A stretch of 64,000 bases of DNA from an uncultured delta proteobacterium (GTDB lineage: Bacteria > Myxococcota > Myxococcia > Myxococcales > 40CM-4-68-19): assembly GCA_903911145.1 (NCBI GenBank), contig CAIWCD010000015.1, forward strand, positions 1 through 64,000. Reading direction: 5' to 3'. Within the stretch, counting starts at the first letter, position 1, and each line of letters opens with the position of its first letter. A model generated the notes under the pieces. The model had not been told where the DNA came from, did not search any database, and was given only the letters and a program-made list of their open reading frames with translations. Made by a program: the position numbers and the translations under genes. Shown piece by piece: positions 41,533-51,315 of this stretch.

Positions 41533-43413
41533 CTAGCCGTACCAGCGCGGCTCGGGCTTGAGAATCGGCGTCTCGGTCTGCAGGCTGCGCAGCGACTCGA
41601 ACGTCACGTCCGGGCCGTTCGCGTTCCAGCGGCCCATCGAGTTCTTCAGCCACATGTCGTTGCGCTTCTTCCACGCGATCATCCACTCCGGGTCCTGCGT
41701 CGGGTCGTGGGTCTTCGGCGTGGGGAGATTGAACTCCGGCTTGTAGTGGCTGCCGCGGCACTCGTCGCGCAGGCGCGAGGCCTTGAGCATCAGCTCCGCG
41801 AGCTCCAGCATGTTCCAGAGCTGGTTCGCATAGCTGACCGCCTGGTTGAGCGTGCGGCCCGTGTCGAGCGCGTTGATGTTGTTCCAGCGCGCCTTCATCT
41901 CCTTGATCTTCAACAGCGCGACATCGAGCTCGGAGTTCTTCTTCACCACCGTGGCCGCGCTGATCATCAGCTCGCCCATCTCATGGCCGATTTGATACGG
42001 GTTCTCCTTGCCGCTCATCTTGCCGATGGCCGCGAATTTCTCCTGCCACTGCTTCTTCGCGCCCTCGAGCAGAGTGCTCGCGACCTCGCCCTTGGGCGCC
42101 TTGTTCTTCGCGTAGCTCATCATCGCCGGACCGCCGATGAAACCCGCGTAGATGCAGGAGACCAGCGAGTTGGCGCCGAGGCGATTGGCCCCGTGGTACG
42201 CGTAGTCGCACTCGCCCGACGCGTAGAGGCCGGGGATGTTGGTCATCTGCTGGCGCGGGCTGTCCTTGAGCAGGTCGCCCTTCGCGTCCGCCTCGTAGTC
42301 GACCCAGAGGCCGCCCATCGAGTAGTGGACGGCGGGGAAGATCCGCATCGGATGGTGGCGAGGATCGACGCCCTGGAACTTCTCGTAGATCTCCATGATG
42401 CCGCCGAGCTTCTTGTCGAGCGTGGCAGCAGGAATGTGGCTGACGTCGAGGTAGACCGCGTCGCCGCCCTCGAGACCGAGAGAGAGGTCGCGGCAGACCG
42501 AGAAGATCTCCCGCGTCGCCACATCGCGAGGCACCAGATTCTGGTACTTCGGATATTTCTCCTCGAGGAAGTACCAGCGCTCCGCGGACGGGATCTCGCT
42601 CGGCTCGCGCGTGTCGCCCTTCTTGCGCGGTACCCAGACGCGGCCGCCTTCGCCGCGCGCCGACTCGGACATCAGGCGGTGCTTGTCCTGTCCGGGGATC
42701 GCCGTCGGGTGGACCTGCACGAACTCTGCGTTCGAGTAGATCGCGCCCTCTTGGTAGCTGCGCGCGGCGGCCGTGCCGGTGTTGATCAGCGAGTTGGTCG
42801 AGCGGCCGTAGACGATGCCGGGGCCGCCCGTCGCAAGCATCACCGCGTCGGCCGGGAAGGCTTCGATGTTCATCGTCCGCACGTCGAGCGCGACGATGCC
42901 GCGGCAGTTGCCCTGCTCGTCCTTCACCGAGCCGAGGAACTCCCAATATTCAAACTTGCGGACGAGCCCTTCCGTCTCGTAGCGGCGCACCTGCTCGTCG
43001 AGCGCGTAGAGCAGCTGCTGGCCCGTCGAGGCGCCTGCGAAGGCCGTGCGGTGGTGGAGCGTGCCGCCGAAGCGACGGAAGTCGAGCAGTCCCTCGCTCG
43101 TGCGCGAGAAGGGAACGCCCATGCGATCGAGCAGATAGATGATTCCCGGTGCGGCGTAGCACATGCCCTTCACGGGCGGCTGCTCGGCGAGGAAGTCACC
43201 GCCGCGCAGCGTGTCCTTCACGTGCACGTCGGGGCTGTCGCCTTCGCCCTTGGTGTTCACGGCTCCGTTGATGCCACCCTGCGCGCAGACCGAGTGACTG
43301 CGCTTGACCGGCACGATCGAAAAGACATCGACGTGCTTGCCCGCTTCCGCGAGCTTGATCACGGTGGCGAGACCCGCGAGACCACCTCCGACGACGATGT
43401 ATCGCTCTGCCAT
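41533..43413 (-). CDS. sdhA: Succinate dehydrogenase flavoprotein subunit
   Basis: A 626-residue flavoprotein. VVGGGLAGLATVIKLAEAG near 6-24 binds FAD, QGGINGAVN near 46-54 lies at the FAD site, and HPTAIPGQDK...SESARGEGG near 231-252 is the active-site block. The long form resembles the B. subtilis-type SdhA used with a single di-haem SdhC anchor. No sdhC gene lies upstream: only 183 bases separate it from mdh. The start is preceded by GGAGGG. Confidence 0.95.
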   Translation of the reverse strand: MAERYIVVGGGLAGLATVIKLAEAGKHVDVFSIVPVKRSHSVCAQGGINGAVNTKGEGDSPDVHVKDTLRGGDFLAEQPPVKGMCYAAPGIIYLLDRMGVPFSRTSEGLLDFRRFGGTLHHRTAFAGASTGQQLLYALDEQVRRYETEGLVRKFEYWEFLGSVKDEQGNCRGIVALDVRTMNIEAFPADAVMLATGGPGIVYGRSTNSLINTGTAAARSYQEGAIYSNAEFVQVHPTAIPGQDKHRLMSESARGEGGRVWVPRKKGDTREPSEIPSAERWYFLEEKYPKYQNLVPRDVATREIFSVCRDLSLGLEGGDAVYLDVSHIPAATLDKKLGGIMEIYEKFQGVDPRHHPMRIFPAVHYSMGGLWVDYEADAKGDLLKDSPRQQMTNIPGLYASGECDYAYHGANRLGANSLVSCIYAGFIGGPAMMSYAKNKAPKGEVASTLLEGAKKQWQEKFAAIGKMSGKENPYQIGHEMGELMISAATVVKKNSELDVALLKIKEMKARWNNINALDTGRTLNQAVSYANQLWNMLELAELMLKASRLRDECRGSHYKPEFNLPTPKTHDPTQDPEWMIAWKKRNDMWLKNSMGRWNANGPDVTFESLRSLQTETPILKPEPRWYG

Positions 43414-43533
43414 TGCACCCTCCTACGAGGCGCGCGCGTCATAGCTCACAAGCTCCGTGCGAGCAACGATGCGTCGTCGAAATCGGCTGGAATCTTTCGC
43501 CGCACCTGCGCCACTCGCGACGCCTCGAAGCAG

Positions 43534-43570
43534 CGATGCCCGCCCTTCCGTCTCGGAAAGGCGGGCATCG
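43534..43570. terminator. Strong hairpin between mdh and sdhA
   Basis: CGATGCCCGCCCTTCC and GGAAAGGCGGGCATCG pair over 16 bases with one mismatch around loop GTCTC. It lies downstream of mdh and upstream of sdhA. No T-run follows on the minus strand, so it may stabilise or attenuate the message instead of ending it. Confidence 0.6.
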
Positions 43571-43596
43571 TTGGATTGCAGACGATCGGCGAACGA

Positions 43597-44571
<975 letters not shown>

Positions 44572-44572
44572 C

Positions 44573-44580
44573 TAGCACAG
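44573..44580 (-). promoter_or_regulatory. CTGTGCTA element upstream of mdh
   Basis: The octamer, read on the gene strand, lies 37 bases before the mdh ATG, a longer leader than at the other three sites. Confidence 0.4.
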
Positions 44581-44645
44581 AGAGGGCGCGGCGGCAAGGG
44601 CTCGACGCGAGCATCGAACTGCGGGGTCGCCCCACCACGCAGAGG

Positions 44646-45449
44646 CTACTTTTTCTTTTTGCCCGCCTTCTTCTTCGGCTGCGGCTTGTCCTGGCTGACG
44701 TCGAATCCGTGGCCTGCCATCAGCTCGAATGCCTTCCCGTCGCAGACCACTCCGACGCGAAATGCACAGGCATCGGCAAAGACCGGAACGCACTCGGCGT
44801 GCTCTTCGCTATGCGCGGTCTTCTCGCATTCAGCGATGGCGGCCTGGCACTCTTTCGATTCGCCATCCTCGTCGCAACCAGGGAAATTGTTCGAGGGCGC
44901 GCCGCAGTGGAAGTTCGTCGATGTGCTGTCGACGTAAGCCATGCACTCCGCATTGGGGTCATCGTACGAGTAGCTCTGCGCGTCTTCCTGCTTCGGACAG
45001 ATCGCGGTTCCCCCCTCGGTGCTGTCTTGGCCTGTGCCGCCGCCGGCAGTTTCGAATGAGCAGGCATTCAGCGTCTTTACGGAAGCGCACGTCGTCACGT
45101 CTGACGCCCACCTCCGACAGCCGGGATTCTCGCCTTTCTTTTTCGGAGCACCATCGAGGCTGCGACCGAGTTTGCTCAAGTTGAAGTAGGCGTGCAGCCG
45201 CGTCGTCGCATCGCCCAGAGTCGCAGCCTGGAGAGTGGCCTCCTGAGCCTTCACCTTGTCGCCCGCCTTGTCCCAGCAGAGGCCGAGGTCGGCGAAGATC
45301 TCACCATTCTTCGGATCGGCTGCGCTCGCCTGCGCGAACAGAGGGCAGGCCTCGGCGTAACGCTTGGCGCGGAAGGCGTCGGTGCCCTGCTGGCGCAGCG
45401 CAGTGGCGTCGGGAGCGGCGAGAAGCAGAGCGATCAGCGCGAAGAGCAT
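44646..45449 (-). CDS. Exported Cys-rich protein with N-terminal TPR
   Basis: A 267-residue protein. MLFALIALLLAAPDATA is a short signal peptide. One TPR-like unit follows (AEACPLFAQASAADPKNGEIFADLGLCWDKAG). The C-terminal 150 residues contain about 14 Cys, as expected for a disulfide-rich periplasmic domain, and end in a Lys cluster. The start overlaps the hydrolase gene stop by 16 bases. No family is recognised. Confidence 0.75.
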   Translation of the reverse strand: MLFALIALLLAAPDATALRQQGTDAFRAKRYAEACPLFAQASAADPKNGEIFADLGLCWDKAGDKVKAQEATLQAATLGDATTRLHAYFNLSKLGRSLDGAPKKKGENPGCRRWASDVTTCASVKTLNACSFETAGGGTGQDSTEGGTAICPKQEDAQSYSYDDPNAECMAYVDSTSTNFHCGAPSNNFPGCDEDGESKECQAAIAECEKTAHSEEHAECVPVFADACAFRVGVVCDGKAFELMAGHGFDVSQDKPQPKKKAGKKKK

Positions 45450-46147
45450 CGGACGGACTCCAGGTTGTCGAGTAGATTGCTGATCGCCTGCGCCGAGGCA
45501 GCGGGCTGCCGCTGCACGATCAGGTGCGGTGCATCGAGAGAGATCACGCGCATCGCGGGCTGCAGCTTCTGCATCGCGGCGACGTTCCACCCGCGCACCA
45601 GTCGGTCGCGCCGACCGGCGAGGTAGAGGATCGGGATGCGCAGTCGAGCGAATGCCTCGCGCACATCAACGCGCATCACCTCCTGCAACCGCCGCGCGAG
45701 CACCGCAGAATCGACCGTCGCGAGACAATCCTGGAAGCTCGCGACCTGCGCGTCACTTGCGTCGCTTCCATAGAGGACCGCGCGCACGAGCCACGCCGGC
45801 GGCCGCTTGCGGAACAGAGAGGGACCGACGCGCGAAGCGACGAATCGCGGAGTGGGAAACGGCGCGCGCAGGAACGTGCCGACAAGAACGAGCGCGCGCA
45901 CGGCCGCTGGATGCTGCGCCGCGAGCAGGATCGAGAGCGGTCCCGAGAACGATTCGCCGAGCAGCGCGCACGGCGAAGAACGCGCCACGAGAGGCCCGAG
46001 CTCCTCGGCGATCTCAGCGTAGCTCTGCGGCCGCGTCGTCGAGTGCGCGATCGCCCGCGCCTCGATCGAGGGAGGCAGCGCGCGCAGCAGGTCGACGAAG
46101 AAATCCGTCGTGCCGTTCATCCCGGGCAGAAGGAGCAGTCGACTCAT
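45434..46147 (-). CDS. Alpha/beta hydrolase
   Basis: A 237-residue single-domain hydrolase. LLLPGMNGT near 5-13 is the oxyanion loop, LGESFSG near 63-69 holds the nucleophile Ser, LAGRRDRLV near 177-185 the acid, and DAPHLIVQ near 205-212 the His. All three catalytic residues are present. No signal peptide. Substrate unknown. Confidence 0.9.
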   Translation of the reverse strand: MSRLLLLPGMNGTTDFFVDLLRALPPSIEARAIAHSTTRPQSYAEIAEELGPLVARSSPCALLGESFSGPLSILLAAQHPAAVRALVLVGTFLRAPFPTPRFVASRVGPSLFRKRPPAWLVRAVLYGSDASDAQVASFQDCLATVDSAVLARRLQEVMRVDVREAFARLRIPILYLAGRRDRLVRGWNVAAMQKLQPAMRVISLDAPHLIVQRQPAASAQAISNLLDNLESVRCSSR

Positions 46148-46171
46148 TCGGATTCACTCCCGCCGTTCGGA

Positions 46172-48265
46172 CTACGGACAGGAATCGGACGCGAGCGTTT
46201 CGTTGTTCGCATCCGGCACGGTCGGCACGCCCGTCTGCGCCCACGACTGCAGATAGCAGCGGTACTGGTGCATCGGCTGCTGCGTCTGGAAGACGGTCTC
46301 GTGGCCGTCGTCGATGTCGTCGGCGTAGTGCTGCACGAGCACGCCGGTGACCGACTTTCCATTGCGCGTGACGTTCAGCGATGCGGGCAGCGCGATCTGC
46401 GAGCGGCCGTTGAGAGACAAGAGCGAACGGATGTGCGGCAGCGTTGCGATCTCCGCGACCGTCTGATCAAGCGACGGGCCGGCGAGATCGATGCCGAGCG
46501 GCAGGCTCAACGAATTCGCCATCGGCAGCATGATGTAGTGGTCGACGATCCCTTGGAACATCAGGACCTGCTTGGGCGTCACGCCGGGAAGCGGCTCGCG
46601 CTGGATGAGGCGCGCATAGACCTGCGGATCGGCCGGCTCGCTTGCCCACTGGATCAGAGAGAGAACCGGATCGGCCGCGACCAGCTTGCGCCCGCTGCTC
46701 GTGTAGCCGATGAGGACCTCGGCGAGCGGCAGCACGTCGATCGGCATCTTCTTGTAGAGGACGTTGTTCATGTAGCTGCCGCCTGCGCCGCTCATGATCA
46801 TCGCGCCGATGCGCGGCTCGATCGCGGCCGAGAGCGGGCCGATCGTCGAACCCGTCGAGTGGCTGAACTGCGCGAGGTGGTGGATGTCGAACGACTGCGT
46901 TCCCGGCGTGGCGCCGTCGCAATCGCTCGCGTTGAGCGTGAGTTGCTCGATGGCGCGGGCCACCAGCGACGTCTCCATCGCGCTCTCGCGGATGTTGTCG
47001 CGCAGCGCATCTGGATTCTGGAAATTGAAGACGAGAAACTCCTCATCGGCACCGTTCGGGTTGCGCGAACCACCGAGCGGACCATCGACCTGGATCCCTG
47101 CGTAGCCGATCTGCGCGAAATTCTTCGCGGGCCCCTCTCCCGGCGCGTTGGGTCCGCCGACCACAGAGGCCGGACCGCGGTCGACCATCGGGACCGGACC
47201 ATTTCCGCCTGCACGAATATAGAGAACCGCGGGCCAGCCTGAAGCAGGCTGCGCGCGGCGCGGAATCGTCACGAAGAGATTGGCGGTCTCGCTGCGCTGG
47301 TAGATCGGCGCGCCCGCGCTGGTGAAGGTCCAGCGGCCGCCGCTCGTGGCGTAGGGCGGCGTGCCGACCTGGTAGTCGGGCATCTGCACCGTGCTCTTGT
47401 AGAGACAGAAATCGGGATAGGTCTGCTGCAGTGTCAGCGGCGTCGTCGGCAGCGGAAGGGGATGCATGAGCGCGTCATCGCGCACCAGCGGCACCTGCGA
47501 GATCGGATCGCCCGTGGTGAATGCAGTGAGCGCGGCGAGCTGGTTCATCTGCGTGTGGCGCGCGGCGAGCGCTTCGACCGCTTCGACATAGACCGCGAAG
47601 GCCGCGTCAGGCATGCCCTGTGGCTGCACCAGATGCGCGAGCTGCACGAGAGAGAGCGGCGCGCCGAGCGGGACTCCCGACGCATCGCCGATCGCGCGAA
47701 GCGCGACGGCCGCGTAAGCGGTATTCGGGCGCAGCGGGAAGCCCTGCAGAGGGAGAATCGAGAGGAGATTCGGCGCGCCGAACGGACCTGCGTCGATGGT
47801 GAACGAGACCTGCACCGGGACCTGCACGAGGTAATCAGGGCTCGCCGGATCGATGCCGAGAAGGAAGACGTTTGAACTGGCGAGCACAGACGCGTCGAGC
47901 GAAGGCAGCGTGCTCGTGCGCAGCGGCCCGTCGAACTGGAAGAAGATCCCGCTCGAAGTGCCGAACCCGTTCGCGCTCTCTTCAAGCAGCGTGATGGCGC
48001 GGTTGATCAGATCGATCCCGCCCGGATTGGGAAAGAGAGGCAGGCCGAACTGCCGCGAGGGCGCACGCAGCTCCTCGCTCGGGAATGGACCGTCGTAGAG
48101 CGACGAGCGCGGCCCGAAGTTCATCTTCGCCTGCGTTCCCTGAATGGCCGCGAGAGGCTTGCACGCGAGGGTCAGAGAAACGAGCACGAGCAGGCTGGGC
48201 AAGGCCGCGCGCACGATCGAGCGAGCGGCGAGGCGAGCGATGTCATGGATTGAAGCGAGATTCAT
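46172..48265 (-). CDS. Large lipoprotein with alpha/beta-hydrolase-like core
   Basis: A 697-residue predicted lipoprotein. Twin-Arg-containing n-region, hydrophobic core (LPSLLVLVSLTLAC) and lipobox end near residue 36. The C-terminal half has hydrolase features: GWPAVLYIRAGGNGP, a nucleophile-like QFSHSTGSTIG, and a late HYADDIDDGHE that may hold acid and His. The N-terminal half is beta-rich with Pro/Leu loops. It may be a surface lipase or polymer esterase; this is an inference. The ATG at 48265 is preferred; a TTG at 48295 is also in frame. Confidence 0.78.
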   Translation of the reverse strand: MNLASIHDIARLAARSIVRAALPSLLVLVSLTLACKPLAAIQGTQAKMNFGPRSSLYDGPFPSEELRAPSRQFGLPLFPNPGGIDLINRAITLLEESANGFGTSSGIFFQFDGPLRTSTLPSLDASVLASSNVFLLGIDPASPDYLVQVPVQVSFTIDAGPFGAPNLLSILPLQGFPLRPNTAYAAVALRAIGDASGVPLGAPLSLVQLAHLVQPQGMPDAAFAVYVEAVEALAARHTQMNQLAALTAFTTGDPISQVPLVRDDALMHPLPLPTTPLTLQQTYPDFCLYKSTVQMPDYQVGTPPYATSGGRWTFTSAGAPIYQRSETANLFVTIPRRAQPASGWPAVLYIRAGGNGPVPMVDRGPASVVGGPNAPGEGPAKNFAQIGYAGIQVDGPLGGSRNPNGADEEFLVFNFQNPDALRDNIRESAMETSLVARAIEQLTLNASDCDGATPGTQSFDIHHLAQFSHSTGSTIGPLSAAIEPRIGAMIMSGAGGSYMNNVLYKKMPIDVLPLAEVLIGYTSSGRKLVAADPVLSLIQWASEPADPQVYARLIQREPLPGVTPKQVLMFQGIVDHYIMLPMANSLSLPLGIDLAGPSLDQTVAEIATLPHIRSLLSLNGRSQIALPASLNVTRNGKSVTGVLVQHYADDIDDGHETVFQTQQPMHQYRCYLQSWAQTGVPTVPDANNETLASDSCP

Positions 48266-48311
48266 CGAAGGTCTCGGCGAGAGCGATCGGAGCAAGGAGG
48301 CGAACGGGTGT

Positions 48312-49475
48312 TCAACCGCGAAGCAGCGTCAGTGCCCGCAGGAAGTTGCCACTGAAGACGCGCGTGATGCGCTCGTCGCGCCAACCGCGGTCGAGCATGA
48401 TCTGCACCAGGCGCGGCAACTCCAGACACGTCTTCATGTCGAGTGGCGGGACGATCGCGCCGTCCCAGTCGCTCCCGAGCGCAGGCGTCTCGTCTCCCGC
48501 GATCTTCGCGATGTGCTCGAGGTGGCGCACGATCGATTCCGCGCGGCCGCTGAAGATCGGATCGCCGAGAAAGCTCGACTGGTACATCACGCCGACGACG
48601 CCGCCGCTCTTCGCGATCGCGCGAACCTGCTCGTCATCGAGGTTGCGCCAATGCTCGTGCACGCCCGAAACGCCCGTGTGCGTGACGATCATCGGGAGGC
48701 TCTTGTCGTGAACCTCGAGCGCCTCCCAGAATCCCTTCTTCGAGATGTGCGCGAGGTCGACAAAGATGCGGCGCGCATTCAGCGACGAGACGAGCTGGCG
48801 GCCGACTTCGGTGAGCCCGCGATTTCCGCCGAGTGGCGCGCTCGTCCCGCCGACGCGCGAGTTCGACAGATGGACGAGCGTGACCCGCACGACGCTGGAG
48901 AAGTTCGCGGACGCAGAGGGCTCGCGCAGATCGTTTGAGTGCAAACCATTTTCCTTTGCACTCAAACCATCGTCGAGCAGACGCGCCGACTCGCTGTCTC
49001 GATCGATCGCGTTGCCGCCCTGGATACCGATGAACGCCGCGAGCTTTCCGTGGGCCTGCGCGTCCGCAAAGTCGCGCGCAGTGCGGACGAGCTGCACATC
49101 GTCCGGGACACTCGCGAGGATGCTCTTGAGGCGCGCGAAGTTCTTCTCGAAGACGCGCGGCCTCGCCGCCGTGCTGCGCAGCGGATTGGTCGAGATGACG
49201 AAGACGGCACCAGAGACCTGCGCCTCGCGAAGCCGCGGAAGATCAACCTGGCTGTAGAAGCGCGCACCGAGCAGACCGTGGCCGTGCCGCTTGCGCAGGT
49301 CGTAGCCGAGAATGCGCTGCCAGATGAACGAGTCGACGTGGAGATCGATCGGCCGCGCCGCAAGATAGAGATCGATCGCGGCTCGGGAAATGCCCAGCGA
49401 AGCGGCCCAGGCGTCAGGAGCTGCGCGATGGTCGGTGAACGCGAGGTGCGGGGAGAGGCTCATGCGGGGGCGCAC
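48312..49475 (-). CDS. Membrane dipeptidase (M19 renal dipeptidase family)
   Basis: A 387-residue zinc dipeptidase. IDLHVDSFIWQ near 42-52 gives the first His-x-Asp metal site, GIQGGNAID near 148-156 holds a Gln where many members have a bridging Glu, and VTHTGVSGVHEH near 258-269 the later metal His residues; LGSDWDG near 338 closes the site. M19 enzymes often cleave dipeptides with a C-terminal D-residue. Residues about 168-185 are AT-rich in codon use, carry a 13-bp inverted repeat and fit poorly with the family. The start is GTG with AAGGATAGG upstream; ATG 49463 is possible. Confidence 0.88.
   Translation of the reverse strand: MRPRMSLSPHLAFTDHRAAPDAWAASLGISRAAIDLYLAARPIDLHVDSFIWQRILGYDLRKRHGHGLLGARFYSQVDLPRLREAQVSGAVFVISTNPLRSTAARPRVFEKNFARLKSILASVPDDVQLVRTARDFADAQAHGKLAAFIGIQGGNAIDRDSESARLLDDGLSAKENGLHSNDLREPSASANFSSVVRVTLVHLSNSRVGGTSAPLGGNRGLTEVGRQLVSSLNARRIFVDLAHISKKGFWEALEVHDKSLPMIVTHTGVSGVHEHWRNLDDEQVRAIAKSGGVVGVMYQSSFLGDPIFSGRAESIVRHLEHIAKIAGDETPALGSDWDGAIVPPLDMKTCLELPRLVQIMLDRGWRDERITRVFSGNFLRALTLLRG
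48933..48967. repeat. Perfect 13-bp inverted repeat inside the dipeptidase gene
   Basis: GTTTGAGTGCAAA and TTTGCACTCAAAC are perfect reverse complements separated by CCATTTTCC. The 12-mer GTTTGAGTGCAA recurs at 60509 right after the ygfA stop. Confidence 0.8.
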
Positions 49476-49529
49476 CCTATCCTTTTTCTGCCGCTGTGTT
49501 GTTCAGACCAGAGTCGTGCGCGCCGAGAG

Positions 49530-50747
49530 CTAGCCGAACGCGAAGCCGTGCCCGCGATACGTCTGCGCACGCGACTCGATCTGAGCGCCGCGCACGAGGA
49601 GCAGCTCGTTGAACCGCTCCAGCGACTCACCAGCTTTCGCCGGACGGAACAGGACCGGCGCGCCGAGTGGGAGTTCGACGTTGGCGGGCACGCGCAGCGG
49701 CGTCTGCACTTCTCCCGCGCCCTCGTGCGGCAGCAGCGACAAGCCGGGTGGCAACCACGGGTGCGGTAGACGGGAGAGGCCGGCTTCACCCGAGGCAATG
49801 ACGCCTCCGCCCGCACACGTCACCAGGCCAGGCGCGGGTCTGCGTGTCACTTGCAGCGCGAATGAGAGCGCAGGCCGCAGCGCGATGGCGTCGATGTGAT
49901 CGAAGAGGTGGCTGGCGAGAAATCCTGACCCGATGGTCAGCTCATCGAGCGACGGGTCATCTCCGCAGAGCGCAATGCTTCCAGTCCCGCCGCCGTTGAA
50001 GAGTGTCGGCACGAGCTTGCGCGCGACGAGCTCGCTCACGATCTCCGCGCGCGAGCTTCGCAACGCAGCGATCGAGCGCCGCTTCATCGCGCGCACCGCG
50101 GCAGCTTGCAGCGCGCCTCCGCCTCGATCGGGAAGGCCGGCAACCTGCGCTTCGTAGCTCATCAGGCCGAGGAAGCAGGCCCCCCTCTCGCCCGCGATCC
50201 GCTCGGCGAGATCTGCGATCGCGCGGGCGGCGCGCAGCGGACTGCGCCGGACGCCGAGGTGAACGCGCGCACTTTCGAATGGCCGGTAGGAGGCGTCCAC
50301 GTCGAGCACCAGCGGCACGCGCACGCCCGCCGCCACACCCGCCCGCGCAATCACCTCGACCTGCGCCCAGTCATCAACGACGAGTGCCGCTCGCGCAGAA
50401 CGGTTGGCCTCGGCGACCATCTGGCAGTCGCGCGGATGCAGCGTCGGATACGCGAGCAGCAGATCGGTGTGCCCCTGCTTCGCAAGCCACGCTGTCTCTG
50501 CCGCAGAGAAGGTCATCAGGCCGCGAACGCAGTCCCCGCCGAGGTCGAGCAAGCGCGCCACCAGAGAGGGGCAGCGCACCGACTTGGTGGCGATTCGCAC
50601 CTGTCGATTCGCCTTGCGTGCGAGTCCGAAGAGCAGGCGCGCATTGGCCTCGAACGCATCGAGATCGCAGAGCGCAGCCGGCAGCGGCTCGTCGCCGAGC
50701 GCGCGCCGATAACGTGACCAGTTGGTCAGATCAAGTTCGCGCCCCAC
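49530..50747 (-). CDS. PLP enzyme of the D-threonine aldolase / D-serine dehydratase group
   Basis: A 405-residue protein with an alanine-racemase-type PLP barrel. Lys55 in RIATKSVRCP should form the Schiff base. VLDVDASYRPF near 148 and NGGGTGSIA near 250 bind phosphate, and CAGGGVIAS near 313-321 is in the metal-binding C-terminal part. This branch acts on D-threonine, D-serine or related beta-hydroxy D-amino acids. GAGGAG precedes the GTG start. The exact substrate cannot be told. Confidence 0.85.
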   Translation of the reverse strand: MGRELDLTNWSRYRRALGDEPLPAALCDLDAFEANARLLFGLARKANRQVRIATKSVRCPSLVARLLDLGGDCVRGLMTFSAAETAWLAKQGHTDLLLAYPTLHPRDCQMVAEANRSARAALVVDDWAQVEVIARAGVAAGVRVPLVLDVDASYRPFESARVHLGVRRSPLRAARAIADLAERIAGERGACFLGLMSYEAQVAGLPDRGGGALQAAAVRAMKRRSIAALRSSRAEIVSELVARKLVPTLFNGGGTGSIALCGDDPSLDELTIGSGFLASHLFDHIDAIALRPALSFALQVTRRPAPGLVTCAGGGVIASGEAGLSRLPHPWLPPGLSLLPHEGAGEVQTPLRVPANVELPLGAPVLFRPAKAGESLERFNELLLVRGAQIESRAQTYRGHGFAFG

Positions 50748-50781
50748 CCTGTTTCTCCTCGGACGCGTGAACCCGCGCGGT

Positions 50782-51288
50782 TCAGACGGTGACGGCCTCG
50801 TCGCCCTCGTCCTTGCCGGGCACGAACGTCGCGAACGTCACCTTCGTTGGCGCCTCGACCTCGCTCGCCCGGCGCATCTTTCCCGTTGTGTAGAACCAGC
50901 GCCCGTTCTCGAGCGCAAACTCAGAGCGCTCGAGGAAGGACTCGTCCTTCCCCTGCTTGAACATCTGCGCGAGGAAGAGCACCTCGGCCTTCGCGCCGTC
51001 GGTCTTCTCCTCGAGGATCTGCAGGCCCGGATAGTCGTAGGCGCGGCACGCCCTGCGCAGCAGCGTAAGCATCTCCGACTCTGGCTGCGCGCGCTCCGGC
51101 AGCGACGCGTGAAGAGTCCGCAACAGATACGCCGCGTTCTCCAGCGCGAACGCCGAGTAACGCGAGCGCATCAACGAGACGGCATCGGGAGCTTCTTGCT
51201 CTCCACGCAGGTAGGGACGGCAGCAGGCCGCGTGCGTCTTGCCAGACGAGCAGGCGCACGGCTTCGAGGGGTCGAGATACTTGGGCAT
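50782..51288 (-). CDS. ychJ: YchJ-family SEC-C motif protein
   Basis: A 168-residue protein with an N-terminal SEC-C zinc motif CACSSGKTHAACC near 11-23, then the YchJ core: LMRSRYSAFALENAAYLLRTLHAS near 39-62 and FLERSEFALENGRWFYTTG near 120-138. The second SEC-C motif of longer members is absent. Function of the family is unknown. Confidence 0.92.
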   Translation of the reverse strand: MPKYLDPSKPCACSSGKTHAACCRPYLRGEQEAPDAVSLMRSRYSAFALENAAYLLRTLHASLPERAQPESEMLTLLRRACRAYDYPGLQILEEKTDGAKAEVLFLAQMFKQGKDESFLERSEFALENGRWFYTTGKMRRASEVEAPTKVTFATFVPGKDEGDEAVTV

Positions 51289-51315
51289 CTGCCGTCTCTA
51301 CCTTAGTGCCGCGGT

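Noticed and set aside
43414-43596. Hidden sdhC upstream of sdhA
   Set aside because: The 183-base gap is too short for a membrane anchor and has no hydrophobic frame.
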